Positions 7,121-15,313 are shown, counted from the stretch's first letter. The stretch is 64,000 nt of DNA from Ardenticatenales bacterium (GCA_020634515.1 JACKBL010000003.1:620001-684000), one strand, 5' to 3'. Notes: a model not told the origin generated them from the letters alone. Numbers and translations: made by a program.

Positions 7121-9301
7121 ATGAACTTTGCCCACCATCTCACCATTATTCGCGGCGGCGGCGACCTGGCAACGGGCGTCATTTATCGTCTGCGGCAGGC
7201 GGGATTTCCCGTGGTGGTGCTGGAACTGGCGCAGCCGCTGGTGGTGCGGCGGCGGGTGTCCGTGGCCGCCGCCGTGCGTGAGGGAGAGGTCACGATTGAG
7301 GGAATGACAGCGCGGCGCGCGGCTTCCGTGGCGGAAGCCGTCGCGCAAGCGTACGCGGGTCTGGTCCCCGTTCTTGTCTCGCCGGAACTCCCTGATCTTC
7401 CCCATCCCCCCAGCATTCTCATTGACGCGCGCATGGCCAAGCGGAACATTGACACCCACCTCGATCAGGCAGCGTTGGTCATTGCTCTGGGACCGGGCTT
7501 CGACGCGGGGCGTGACTGCCACGCGGTGATCGAAACGATGCGCGGCCATCGCCTGGGGCGCGTCATCTGGCGCGGAGCGGCGCTGCCGAACACGGGCACG
7601 CCCGGCATCATCGGCGGCAGAGGCGCGGAACGTGTCATTCGCGCCCCCGTCGGCGGAACCGCCGAGTGGCTGGTGGAAATCGGCCAGCGCGTGCGCGCGG
7701 GGCAGCCACTGGGCAGCGTAGCCGATCATCCTATGCTGGCTCCCTTTGATGGGGTTGTGCGCGGCCTCATCGCCCCCGGAACCGTCGTCTCCGCCGGCCT
7801 GAAAATCGGCGACGTGGACGCCCGCGAAGAGGTGGACGCCTGCTTCACCATCTCCGACAAGGCGCTGTCCATTGGCGGCGGCGTGCTGGAAGCGATTCTC
7901 ACCGCGCATCAACGCGGCCAACTGCCTCCCACAGCGTCGCGCCTGTCCCTGCCCACCGCTTTGGGCATTGGTCCCGCCGCGGAAATCGTGGCCTTCACCG
8001 GCGCGGGGGGCAAAACGAGCCTGTTGTTCGCCCTCGGTGCGGCGCTGCCGGCGGGCGTCGTCATGGGCGCGACCACGCATCTGGCGCAATCGGAACTGGC
8101 GCAGTCTCCCGCCGTCTGTCGCCTGGGGGAACTGGCGCAGCTAGACCTGGCGCTGCGCCGTTTTGGGCGCTGCCTGCTGGTGGGAGAGGACGAGGGGGAA
8201 AAGGTGGCGGGGATGCCCCCGGACCTACCCGCGCGGCTGCTGCATCGCCCCCACGTGCGTCACGTCCTCGTGGAAGCGGATGGATCACGGCGGCGGCCCT
8301 GCAAAGCGCCCGCCGCGCACGAACCCGCCATCCCCGCGCAAACGACGCTGGTCGTGCCCGTGGTGGGCATCTCCGCCATCGGACAACCCGTGGCCGCCGC
8401 CGCCCATCGCCCCGCGCGCGTCTGCGCCCTGACGGGGCTGGGCATGGCGGAGGCGATCACGCCGGCGGCGCTGGCGGCGCTGCTGGCGCACGCGGAAGGC
8501 GGGCTGCGCGGCGTCGGGGACGCCGCGCGGGTAGTCCCCTTCATCAACCAGGTGGAGACGGAGGCGCAACTGTTGGCGGCGCGGGAGGTGGCGCGGCGGG
8601 CGCTGCGGCATCCGCGATTGGCGCACGTCGTCATTGGCGCGGCGCGCGCGGCGCGACCCGTGCGCGAGATTTATCGCCGCGTGCGCGCCGTGGTGCTGGC
8701 GGCGGGGCAAAGCCGCCGCATGGGGCGGACGAAGCAGTTGCTCCCCTGGGGAGAGACGACCGTGCTGGGGCGAACGCTGCAAAACGTGACGCGCAGCTGC
8801 GCCTTTGACGCCGTGGTGGTCACGGGGCACGAAGCGGCAGCGGTGAGTCAGATTGCCGCCGCCGCCGGCGTACGCAGCCTGTTTAATCCTGATTATGAGG
8901 TGGGAGAGATGCTTTCGTCGTTGAAAGTGGCGGTGCGCGCGCTAGAGGAGGGGATCGGCGCGGTGCTGGTGGTGCTGGCGGACCAGCCAATGGTGGAGCC
9001 GCAAACGATGGATGCGCTGCTGGCAGCGTTCTGGCAGGGTAAGGGGGACCTGGTGGCGCCTGTCTACCAGGGCAGGCGGGGCAATCCAGTGTTGATTGGT
9101 CGCACTTTTTTCACGGCGCTGCTGGCGCTGCCCCCGGACGCCGCGCCACGCGACCTGCTGCGCCAATACGCGGCCTCGTTGCATCTGGTGGACGTGGGCA
9201 CGGATACGATTTTGCGTGACCTGGATGATCCGGCGGCGTATGAGCAGCAGCGAGCAGGGGAATACGACCACCTTCCCGGAAGCGGTTCTGATGCTAAATG
9301 A
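7121..9301 (+). CDS. YqeB-YqeC-MocA fusion: molybdenum hydroxylase maturation protein
   Basis: A 726-residue protein with three maturation modules usually encoded separately. Residues ~1-275 match the EF2563/YqeB family (IIRGGGDLATGVIYRL, ELAQPLVVRRRVSVAAAV, and a biotinyl-like APVGGTAEWLVEIGQRV). Residues ~285-515 match YqeC: P-loop FTGAGGKTSLLFAL at ~290, then LVEADGSRRRPCKAP. Residues ~522-715 are a MocA-like CTP:molybdopterin cytidylyltransferase (VVLAAGQSRRMGRTKQLLPW, VVLADQPMV). Together they would insert or modify the cofactor of a molybdenum hydroxylase, which is not in the window. The last codons and the stop lie inside a repeat (9272-9324). No Shine-Dalgarno motif is visible. Confidence 0.9.
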   Translation: MNFAHHLTIIRGGGDLATGVIYRLRQAGFPVVVLELAQPLVVRRRVSVAAAVREGEVTIEGMTARRAASVAEAVAQAYAGLVPVLVSPELPDLPHPPSILIDARMAKRNIDTHLDQAALVIALGPGFDAGRDCHAVIETMRGHRLGRVIWRGAALPNTGTPGIIGGRGAERVIRAPVGGTAEWLVEIGQRVRAGQPLGSVADHPMLAPFDGVVRGLIAPGTVVSAGLKIGDVDAREEVDACFTISDKALSIGGGVLEAILTAHQRGQLPPTASRLSLPTALGIGPAAEIVAFTGAGGKTSLLFALGAALPAGVVMGATTHLAQSELAQSPAVCRLGELAQLDLALRRFGRCLLVGEDEGEKVAGMPPDLPARLLHRPHVRHVLVEADGSRRRPCKAPAAHEPAIPAQTTLVVPVVGISAIGQPVAAAAHRPARVCALTGLGMAEAITPAALAALLAHAEGGLRGVGDAARVVPFINQVETEAQLLAAREVARRALRHPRLAHVVIGAARAARPVREIYRRVRAVVLAAGQSRRMGRTKQLLPWGETTVLGRTLQNVTRSCAFDAVVVTGHEAAAVSQIAAAAGVRSLFNPDYEVGEMLSSLKVAVRALEEGIGAVLVVLADQPMVEPQTMDALLAAFWQGKGDLVAPVYQGRRGNPVLIGRTFFTALLALPPDAAPRDLLRQYAASLHLVDVGTDTILRDLDDPAAYEQQRAGEYDHLPGSGSDAK

Positions 9302-9324
9302 CCTACAAGCAGGCTTCCGGGAAG
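9272..9324. repeat. CTTCCCGGAAG-bounded element overlapping a gene end
   Basis: CTTCCCGGAAG (9272-9282) and CTTCCGGGAAG (9314-9324) bound a 53-base element containing TGATGCTAAATGAC, which also occurs in the copy starting at 39871. The TGA in that shared core is the stop codon of the upstream fusion gene, whose C-terminus (HLPGSGSDAK) is therefore repeat-derived. Confidence 0.75.
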
Positions 9325-9346
9325 ATGGGTAAATGGTTAGCGTTGC

Positions 9347-10129
9347 CTACGGGCAGACGTTGGCGGTGTTGTTGTAGAACCAGTTGTAGGCGTAGTAGCT
9401 GCCGCTTTGGGCGCGGATGGCGATGCGGCTGGCGTTGGCCAGGCTGGCGGGGATGGTGAAGGTTTGGATGAGGGAACCACCGGCGGCGGAGTCGAAAGTG
9501 CCGGCATCATACCCCCCCACACCTTGCGTCCCCATCTCGCCCATCAACACGCGGAACGTCAGATGCCGCGGGAAGTTCGTCGTCTTGATCGTCACCGAAC
9601 TGTTGCGCACCACGCCGCACACCATGAAGGAGGGCGTGCCCGTGTAGCCGGGAATGGGCGTGGGCGGTGGTGGTGCGGGGGTGCTGGTGGGCACGGGCGT
9701 GGGCGTGGGGCCAGGGGTAGCCGTCGGCGCGGGCGGAGCGGGAGCCGTGTTGTTGTTGTAGAACCAGTTGTAGCTGTAGTAGGAACCAGACTCCAGGCGG
9801 ATGGCAATCTGGTGGGTGTCGGCCAGGCTGGCGGGGATGGTGAAGGTGGCGGTCAGGCTGCCGCCCGCGCCAGAGTCCAGCGTCCCCGCCGCCACGCCAC
9901 CAATACCGCGCGTGCCCATGAGGCCCATGGTCACGGTCCAGGTGCGGTGGGCGGGGAAATTGGCCGTTTGGATGGTCACGCTGTTGTTGTGGACGACGTC
10001 GGTAATGGTAAAGGTGGGAATGACCTCGGCGGCGGTGGAGCGAGATGCCGGCAGCAGCAGCGCCAACAACGCCGCCAGACACCCCAGCGCCAACCACGCC
10101 AGCCATCGGAATCGAATGCGACTTAACAT
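9347..10129 (-). CDS. Secreted protein with two YNWFYNN repeat domains
   Basis: A 260-residue protein with a signal peptide (RFRWLAWLALGCLAALLALLLPA, then AAEV). Two ~95-residue domains follow (about 38-130 and 168-258), separated by a Pro/Thr-rich linker. Each domain has the order F.I..VV.N.SVTI.T.NFP, then MG.MGT.G.GG, D SGAGGSL/F, TFTIPASLA and a closing SGSYY.YNWFYNN. The two copies are clearly homologous and probably beta-rich. I know this module only as an uncharacterised domain of secreted Anaerolineae proteins. The gene is convergent with the YqeB-YqeC-MocA fusion gene. Confidence 0.75.
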   Translation of the reverse strand: MLSRIRFRWLAWLALGCLAALLALLLPASRSTAAEVIPTFTITDVVHNNSVTIQTANFPAHRTWTVTMGLMGTRGIGGVAAGTLDSGAGGSLTATFTIPASLADTHQIAIRLESGSYYSYNWFYNNNTAPAPPAPTATPGPTPTPVPTSTPAPPPPTPIPGYTGTPSFMVCGVVRNSSVTIKTTNFPRHLTFRVLMGEMGTQGVGGYDAGTFDSAAGGSLIQTFTIPASLANASRIAIRAQSGSYYAYNWFYNNTANVCP

Positions 10130-10189
10130 GGAACAAGCTCCTTTTCATTGCAGAGAGGGGATTGTATGGTTTTCATTGGCTCATCTGTA

Positions 10190-10243
10190 GGACAATTCGC
10201 CTGAATTGTCCTCTACCGCAATGGACAATTCGGCGAATTGTCC
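10190..10243. repeat. Double GGACAATT hairpin (REP-like pair)
   Basis: Two adjacent perfect or near-perfect hairpins: GGACAATTCGCC/TGAATTGTCC (10190-10211) and GGACAATTCGG/CGAATTGTCC (10223-10243). A second copy of this doublet forms the core of the MITE at 39909-40041. It lies upstream of the secreted-protein gene, in a 290-base gap with nothing else recognised. Confidence 0.75.
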
Positions 10244-10421
10244 TACTCCACCTGCTGAAGCACAGTATACAGGAAACGAGGGGGCGATTTCTATAGAACA
10301 CCCATTCGCTCAGGAACTGTCCGCGAATTAGTTCCCGTTTTTCGTCCTCTGGGCGAGCATTTGCGGATGGGCGCGTAATTGACCATGTTTTGTGGAAAGA
10401 AGAGCTTTTTTGGATGATCAC

Positions 10422-10556
10422 TTATACGACGGGGCGGGGATGGCGGAAGAGAAGGCGGGGGACGGAGATGCCGAGGGCGAGGGCACCGAGGAGGAGGGCG
10501 GTGTGGATGGCGTTGATGCCGGCTGTAGGAACGGGGTCAGTGGGTATACAGCCAAC
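10422..10556 (-). pseudogene. Duplicated 3' fragment of the ThrE-type exporter gene
   Basis: Positions 10426-10523 match 11535-11632, the 3' end of the thrE-type gene, with three mismatches in 98 bases and no gaps. The reading frame still encodes AGINAIHTALLLGALALGIS and ends HPRPVV-stop, but with its own TAA. Upstream of the homology the frame meets a TGA at 10557-10559 and has no start, so it is a remnant. The homology stops inside a TGCCGGC motif. Together the two copies flank a 1 kb segment holding a toxin-antitoxin pair. Confidence 0.85.
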
Positions 10557-10679
10557 TCATTTCAACCGCCTGCATGATTGTGGCCGAAAAAAGGGAACGA
10601 CACGGGCTGCTTGCATGGTTGCCCACAGCCTGTGACTGCCAGTTTGACGATAACAATTCGTCACATCTCTGCTCTGGCT

Positions 10680-11030
10680 TTACGTACGCGCAAATCGGAC
10701 CCGCGCCTCTGTGACGACCACAAACTGACCAGGTAATCGGTCAGCGTAATTGCCGAGCAGTTTGCGGAGCGTCTCTTTCTTGTTGGCTGCCCGTTCATCC
10801 TCAAGCCGGAGAAAAATGACACCCTTATGCGGTCGTCTCTCACGGTAAACCTTCTCGCCGAAGTCCTTATCATTCGTGATAAGTATCCAGTTCTCAACAT
10901 ACGCTTTTTGCAGAATGTCGCTATCTTCTAATCCTCGCGCTTCATCATAGACTGAGAAGACCTCGTGCTTTTGTGCCCGCAACCAATCAGCAACGGCCGG
11001 GCCGGTGCATTCATCCACCAGGAAGCGCAT
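10680..11030 (-). CDS. DUF5615 PIN-like protein (probable toxin)
   Basis: A 116-residue PIN-like protein. The N-terminus MRFLVDECTGPAVADWLRAQKHEV carries the first acidic residues, and ILITNDKDFGEKV carries the conserved D..DF motif typical of DUF5615 (Mut7-C-like PIN) proteins, presumed ribonucleases. It directly follows a DUF433 antitoxin gene with no spacer (stop 11031-11033, ATG at 11030), the standard order for this toxin-antitoxin pair. Activity is inferred from family and context. Confidence 0.82.
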   Translation of the reverse strand: MRFLVDECTGPAVADWLRAQKHEVFSVYDEARGLEDSDILQKAYVENWILITNDKDFGEKVYRERRPHKGVIFLRLEDERAANKKETLRKLLGNYADRLPGQFVVVTEARVRFART

Positions 11031-11279
11031 TCAGACCATCTCCGTGACCAGTGGCATGAAGGACGTGCTTTCCAGAGATTTGGTGGCGAACAAAAGGCAA
11101 GCCTGAATGTCCTCCTGTGTGAGGTCTTTGTATTCGCCCAATATCTCTACGGCTGTTGCTCCGTGCGCCAGTAAATTGAGAATGTATTCAACTGTTAGCC
11201 GTGTCCCCTTAATGACAGGTTTGCCAACCATGACGTTGGGATTGAGTGTAATTCGCTCAAGTAGTTGTTGGTCTTTCAT
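11031..11279 (-). CDS. DUF433 antitoxin
   Basis: An 82-residue protein with the DUF433 signature RITLNPNVMVGKPVIKGTRLTVEYILNLLAHG followed by the helical EILGEYKDLTQEDIQACL. These are helix-turn-helix proteins that neutralise DUF5615-type toxins and usually repress their own promoter. The gene precedes and abuts the toxin gene. A promoter is expected in 11280-11350 but no clear boxes were seen. Confidence 0.85.
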   Translation of the reverse strand: MKDQQLLERITLNPNVMVGKPVIKGTRLTVEYILNLLAHGATAVEILGEYKDLTQEDIQACLLFATKSLESTSFMPLVTEMV

Positions 11280-11530
11280 GGCTTCAACCTCAAGAATCTT
11301 GTTGACTTCGTACCCACTTCATTCTCCAGGTCTTCATTTTCGGTGCGGAGAGCGGGCAAAGTAACAGTAGGCATTGTTTTAGGGCCGCGGCGGCCTCTAT
11401 CACGAGGCCGTAACGATTTATGTAACTATTGTACGCTGGTATTTACCTACCGTCTATAGCTCAAGCGCAAGGGCATGAGATAGCAGGATTCTGGCGAACT
11501 CTGCAATCCCATACACTTCCAGTATCTGGT
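11280..11530. other. Intergenic segment between toxin-antitoxin pair and thrE-type gene
   Basis: About 250 bases without a supportable gene, noticeably less GC-rich than its surroundings. A short hairpin, GGCCGCGGCGGCC(TC) with GAGGCC, lies near 11383-11412. It is probably the upstream part of the segment that carried in the toxin-antitoxin pair. Confidence 0.4.
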
Positions 11531-12007
11531 TCAGACGACGGGGCGGGGATGGCGGAAGAGGAGGCGGGGGACGGAGATGCCGAGGGCGAGCGCGCCGAGG
11601 AGGAGGGCGGTGTGGATGGCGTTGATGCCGGCATCTACCAACACCCCACTCACCTCTCCTCCCGCCGCCGTCGTCACCCGCAAAATGCCCATCATCGTCT
11701 GAAACGCAAACACCCCGGGAACCATGGGAATCACCCCCGGAACCGTAAACACAAACGTGGGCTTGTGTAGCCGCTGCGCCAGCAAATTGCCCAATACGCC
11801 CACTACCACCGCCCCCGCCAGCGTGGCCCCCTCCAACGGCACGCCCCACTGCGCCAATAACGCCCGCGTGCAATGCCCCGCTGCTCCCGTGAGAAACGCG
11901 CCGGGCAAATCCCGTCGTGGCACGCTAAACAAGATGGCAAACCCCACCGCCGTCACCCCCGCCCAAAACGCATCCTGCGCCAACACCCAAACCATCATGT
12001 TGCCCAT
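11531..12007 (-). CDS. Threonine/serine exporter, ThrE_2-type C-terminal half
   Basis: A 158-residue membrane protein with four or five hydrophobic segments (for example AFWAGVTAVGFAILFSV, LAGAVVVGVLGNLLAQ, VIPMVPGVFAFQTMMGIL and AIHTALLLGALALGISV). PGVIPMVPG is characteristic of the ThrE_2/YjjB half of split threonine/serine exporters; the partner is encoded immediately upstream (12021-12818). The start is set at 12007 (MGNMMVW) because the extension beyond it overlaps the partner gene. Its 3' end has been duplicated at 10422-10556. Confidence 0.85.
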   Translation of the reverse strand: MGNMMVWVLAQDAFWAGVTAVGFAILFSVPRRDLPGAFLTGAAGHCTRALLAQWGVPLEGATLAGAVVVGVLGNLLAQRLHKPTFVFTVPGVIPMVPGVFAFQTMMGILRVTTAAGGEVSGVLVDAGINAIHTALLLGALALGISVPRLLFRHPRPVV

Positions 12008-12020
12008 CCTTCCCCCATCC

Positions 12021-12818
12021 TCACACCCCCATGAGCCACATCGCCAGCAGCAGGCCGATAGCAATCGCCAGGGAAACAAGGCTGCCGTAGAGGCCACGCG
12101 CCAGGCCTGTAACCAGATGACCTTCGATCAGGTCCTGGGCGGCGGTGATCAGGGGCGCGCCGGGGACGAGGAGGAGGACGCTGGCGGCCAGGGCGAGTTG
12201 GGGCTGCGCGCCCCAGGAAAAGAGCGTGGGGAGGCTGGCGAGAATGCCGGCAACAAACGCCGTCACCGTCACCACCAAAAATACATTGAAGTAGCGGCGC
12301 GTCAGTTCCTGCCGCACCCACATCGCCGTTGCGGACGCGACAAACGTCGCGCCAAAAACCACGGCATCCCCGCCAAACAAACGGCTGAGCGCGGCACAAG
12401 CCAGCCCCACCATGACCACCACCAGCCAGCGGTTATATGGCAGCGGCATCTGGTCAATCCGCTCCAACGCGGCGCGCACCTGATGGCGATCCAACCCCTC
12501 TTCCGTCACGCGGCGGCTGAGCGCGTTAATCTCCGCCGCCACGCTCATGTTCACGCCGACGCGGCTCACACGCCTGATCTTGGTGCGGAACGCCTGACCG
12601 CTACTCGTCGTCAGGACAATGGCATTAGGGGACACGAGAATATCCAACCAATCGCAGCCCAATCCGGTCCCCAGGTGATGCACGGTCTCCTCCACCCGCT
12701 GCGTGCGCGCCCCATGCTGTAGGAGCATCTGCCCCGCCCACAACGCCAGATCGATCACGTCCTGCAGTTCCGCGTGTGGCAGGGGGTCCCGCTGCGCCAT
12801 CTCTTTGCGTGCCGGCAT
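12021..12818 (-). CDS. Threonine/serine exporter, ThrE_1-type (YjjP-like) subunit
   Basis: A 265-residue protein whose N-terminal soluble domain (ALWAGQMLLQHGARTQRVEE, then DILVSPNAIVLTTSS) matches the DUF1212/YjjP domain, followed by five or so transmembrane helices ending in SLAIAIGLLLAMWLMGV. With the downstream ThrE_2-type gene it would form a two-component amino- or organic-acid exporter. The ATG at 12818 is preferred because GGAGGAAGG lies upstream; the gene is 13 bases ahead of its partner. Confidence 0.87.
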   Translation of the reverse strand: MPARKEMAQRDPLPHAELQDVIDLALWAGQMLLQHGARTQRVEETVHHLGTGLGCDWLDILVSPNAIVLTTSSGQAFRTKIRRVSRVGVNMSVAAEINALSRRVTEEGLDRHQVRAALERIDQMPLPYNRWLVVVMVGLACAALSRLFGGDAVVFGATFVASATAMWVRQELTRRYFNVFLVVTVTAFVAGILASLPTLFSWGAQPQLALAASVLLLVPGAPLITAAQDLIEGHLVTGLARGLYGSLVSLAIAIGLLLAMWLMGV

Positions 12819-12840
12819 TTTCGCCCCTTCCTCCCCCGCC

Positions 12841-13728
12841 TCACTTCCGCGCCACATACACCAGCCACTCCGCCGCATCGTACAGAGGCAGCCCATCCCA
12901 GGTCGGAAACACCGTCACATCCGCGAAGCCAGCCTGCCGCATCATCCCGGTCATCTCCTCGCTTGTGTACACCTGATCGCACAGCGTGATTTCGTCAAAC
13001 TGCCCGGTTTGCAAATGCAGGACCTGGAAACGTTCCACGGAGGTCTGGGCCGCCTCGTCCCAAAACCGCTCCCCCAGATGCAAAAACGGCGCGTCCCCCC
13101 ACAAACCCTGGTCATCCGTGAACCACCACGTACTGTCCGCCTTGTCTACGCGATCCGGATTGAGCAGCTCCACGCACAGCTTGCCGCCGGGCTTCAGGGC
13201 GCGGGCCGCCGTTTGCAGCAGTTGCCGCGCCGTCTCGCGTGGGAAAACGGCCAACTGCCCATAGAGAAACAGCGCGGCGTCGAAAGAAGCGGTCTCCCCC
13301 GCCGCCTCCGGCGACCAGGCGGCCACGTCCTGCTCGCAAAAGCGGCAGCGGTCGGTGACGCCGGCGGAAGCCGCCAGGGAATGGGCGTAGGCGATGGACG
13401 CGGGGCTAAAATCAATGCCCAACACCTGGCAGCCCTGCCGCGCCAGCGCCACGGCATAAAGCCCTGGGCCACAGGTCAGGTCCAACACGCGGCTGCCCGT
13501 CTCCAACCCCAGTTTTTGCCACAACCAGGCAATTTGCCGCGCCCGTTCCTCATCCTGGCGCGAGGCCGCGCCGTGGGATTGGTCCAGATGTTCGCGCAGC
13601 ATTCGCCGCGAGAAATCGGGATCATTCCAGGGGAGATTGCCATTTTGCCACAGCGGTGGCCGCTCTGGTCGCCCATAAACACGCCACAACGCCCGGACTA
13701 ATGCGCTTTCAACGTCATCCGCACTCAT
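12841..13728 (-). CDS. Class I SAM-dependent methyltransferase
   Basis: A 295-residue Rossmann-fold methyltransferase. Motif I is VLDLTCGPGLYAVALARQG (about residues 86-104), motif II is VLGIDFSPASIAYA, and ALKPGGKLCVELL is the post-motif region. The C-terminal half may determine an unknown small-molecule substrate. It sits between the nuo terminator and the thrE pair and is probably cotranscribed with the latter (22-base gap). The second of two tandem ATGs is better spaced from GAGG. Confidence 0.82.
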   Translation of the reverse strand: MSADDVESALVRALWRVYGRPERPPLWQNGNLPWNDPDFSRRMLREHLDQSHGAASRQDEERARQIAWLWQKLGLETGSRVLDLTCGPGLYAVALARQGCQVLGIDFSPASIAYAHSLAASAGVTDRCRFCEQDVAAWSPEAAGETASFDAALFLYGQLAVFPRETARQLLQTAARALKPGGKLCVELLNPDRVDKADSTWWFTDDQGLWGDAPFLHLGERFWDEAAQTSVERFQVLHLQTGQFDEITLCDQVYTSEEMTGMMRQAGFADVTVFPTWDGLPLYDAAEWLVYVARK

Positions 13729-13745
13729 CATCTACCCTCAAGCAA

Positions 13746-13779
13746 AAAGCCCCTGGCGCTCTTGTTGGCCAGGGGCTTT
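13746..13779. terminator. Intrinsic terminator after nuoM
   Basis: AAAGCCCCTGG (13746-13756) pairs with CCAGGGGCTTT (13769-13779) around a 12-base loop. On the minus strand a TTTTTG run follows, so it fits a rho-independent terminator closing the nuo operon. Confidence 0.85.
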
Positions 13780-13804
13780 ATCAGATTCGGAAAAACCAGA
13801 AACG

Positions 13805-15313
13805 TCAGCCGCCGGCGACGAGTGTGCCCACGCTGCGGAGCAAGGAGGCGACGGTGTTGTTCATAAGGCTGAAATAGCCGGCGGGAGCGATGCCTATCCA
13901 GACGATGAAGACGAGGAAGACGACGAAGATGGCCAGTTCGCGCCCGTTGACGTCGCGCAGTTTTTTGTTGGCGGGATTGTCCAGCGGTCCCATGAAGACG
14001 CGCTGGAACATCCACAAGAGATAGACGGCGGCTAGAATGACGCCCGTGGTGGCGAATGCGGTGTAAATCCAGGCGTTCGGCCCCAGCGATTGGGTAGCGC
14101 CCATGGAGCCGAGGAGAATGGTGAATTCGCCCACGAAGCCGTTCAGGCCGGGCAGGCCCATGCTGGAGAGGACGATGATCAGGGAAAGGACGCTGAAGAC
14201 GGGCATGACGCGCCAGAGGCCGCCGAATTCCTTGATCTCGCGGGTGTGCCGCTGTTCGTAGATGATGCCGACGAGGAAGAATAAGGCGCCGCTGCTGAGG
14301 CCGTGGTTAACGCCCTGGATGATGGCGCCTTGAAGGCCGGCAGCATTCAACGAGAAGATGCCCAACATGACGAAGCCGAGGTGACTGACGCTGGAGTAGG
14401 CGACCAGTTTCTTCACGTCTTTTTGGGCGAAGGAGACGATGGCGCCGTAGATGATGCCGATGATGGCCAGCACGGCGATGAAGGGGGCGTACTGGATGGA
14501 GGCTTCCGGGAAGAGGGGCAGATTGAAGCGGATGAAGCCATACGTGCCCATTTTCAGCAAAATGCCGGCAAGAATAATAGACCCTGCCGTGGGCGCTTCC
14601 GTGTGGGCGTCGGGCAACCAGGAGTGGAAGGGGAACAGCGGGACCTTTACGGCGAAGGCCAGCGCAAAGCCGATGAACAACAGATTTTGCATCCCGGCGA
14701 AGGCGGCGCGCCCCGTGATCAGGTCCGGCACGGAGAAGGTGCCGTTGGTGATGCCCATGTACAGGATGGCCAGCAGCATGAACAGGGAACCGGCCATCGT
14801 GTAGAGGAAGAACTTGATGGAGGCGTAGACGCGCTGTTTGCCGCCCCAGATGCCGATGAGGAAGTACATGGGGATGAGGGTGAATTCCCAGAAAATGTAG
14901 AACAGGAACAGGTCCTGCGCCAGGAAGACGCCCGTCATGCCCACTTCCAGCAGCAACATGAAGATGTAGTACTGCTTCAACTGCTCCTGGATGGCGCTGA
15001 AGGAGGCGTAGATCGCCAGGGGGCTGATGACGGTGGTGAGCATGAGCATGAGAATGCTGAGGCCGTCGATGCCCAGGTGGTATTCGATGCCCCAGGCGGG
15101 AATCCATTTCACGCGATCCACCAATTGCAGCGTGGCGACGTTGCGATCAAAGAGCACGAGGACGATGACCGAGATGACAAAGGTGGCAATGGACGTGGTC
15201 AGTGCCACCTGGCGGATGCGGTCGTCGCTTTCCTGATTAAACGACTTCAGCAGCAGGATAGCTGCCACACCCAACAGGGGAAAGAACGTGACGATGGTGA
15301 GAATTGAGTTCAT
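13805..15313 (-). CDS. nuoM: NADH-quinone oxidoreductase subunit M
   Basis: A 502-residue antiporter-like membrane subunit of complex I, one of the proton-pumping modules. About 14 hydrophobic segments are visible. The conserved FWEFTLIPMYFLIGIWGG (with the proton-pathway Glu), the Lys-bearing FFLYTMAGSLFMLLAILY, SWLPDAHTEAPTAGSIILAG and VAYSSVSHLGFVMLG all match NuoM. It is the last nuo gene of the operon; a terminator follows it and no nuoN is present. Confidence 0.95.
   Translation of the reverse strand: MNSILTIVTFFPLLGVAAILLLKSFNQESDDRIRQVALTTSIATFVISVIVLVLFDRNVATLQLVDRVKWIPAWGIEYHLGIDGLSILMLMLTTVISPLAIYASFSAIQEQLKQYYIFMLLLEVGMTGVFLAQDLFLFYIFWEFTLIPMYFLIGIWGGKQRVYASIKFFLYTMAGSLFMLLAILYMGITNGTFSVPDLITGRAAFAGMQNLLFIGFALAFAVKVPLFPFHSWLPDAHTEAPTAGSIILAGILLKMGTYGFIRFNLPLFPEASIQYAPFIAVLAIIGIIYGAIVSFAQKDVKKLVAYSSVSHLGFVMLGIFSLNAAGLQGAIIQGVNHGLSSGALFFLVGIIYEQRHTREIKEFGGLWRVMPVFSVLSLIIVLSSMGLPGLNGFVGEFTILLGSMGATQSLGPNAWIYTAFATTGVILAAVYLLWMFQRVFMGPLDNPANKKLRDVNGRELAIFVVFLVFIVWIGIAPAGYFSLMNNTVASLLRSVGTLVAGG

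Noticed and set aside
11454..11530. Minus-strand frame reading LNQILEVYGIAEFARILLSHAL just downstream of the thrE-type gene
   Set aside because: Looks protein-like, but it is a second frame running out of the thrE gene with no start of its own and no recognisable family; not called.
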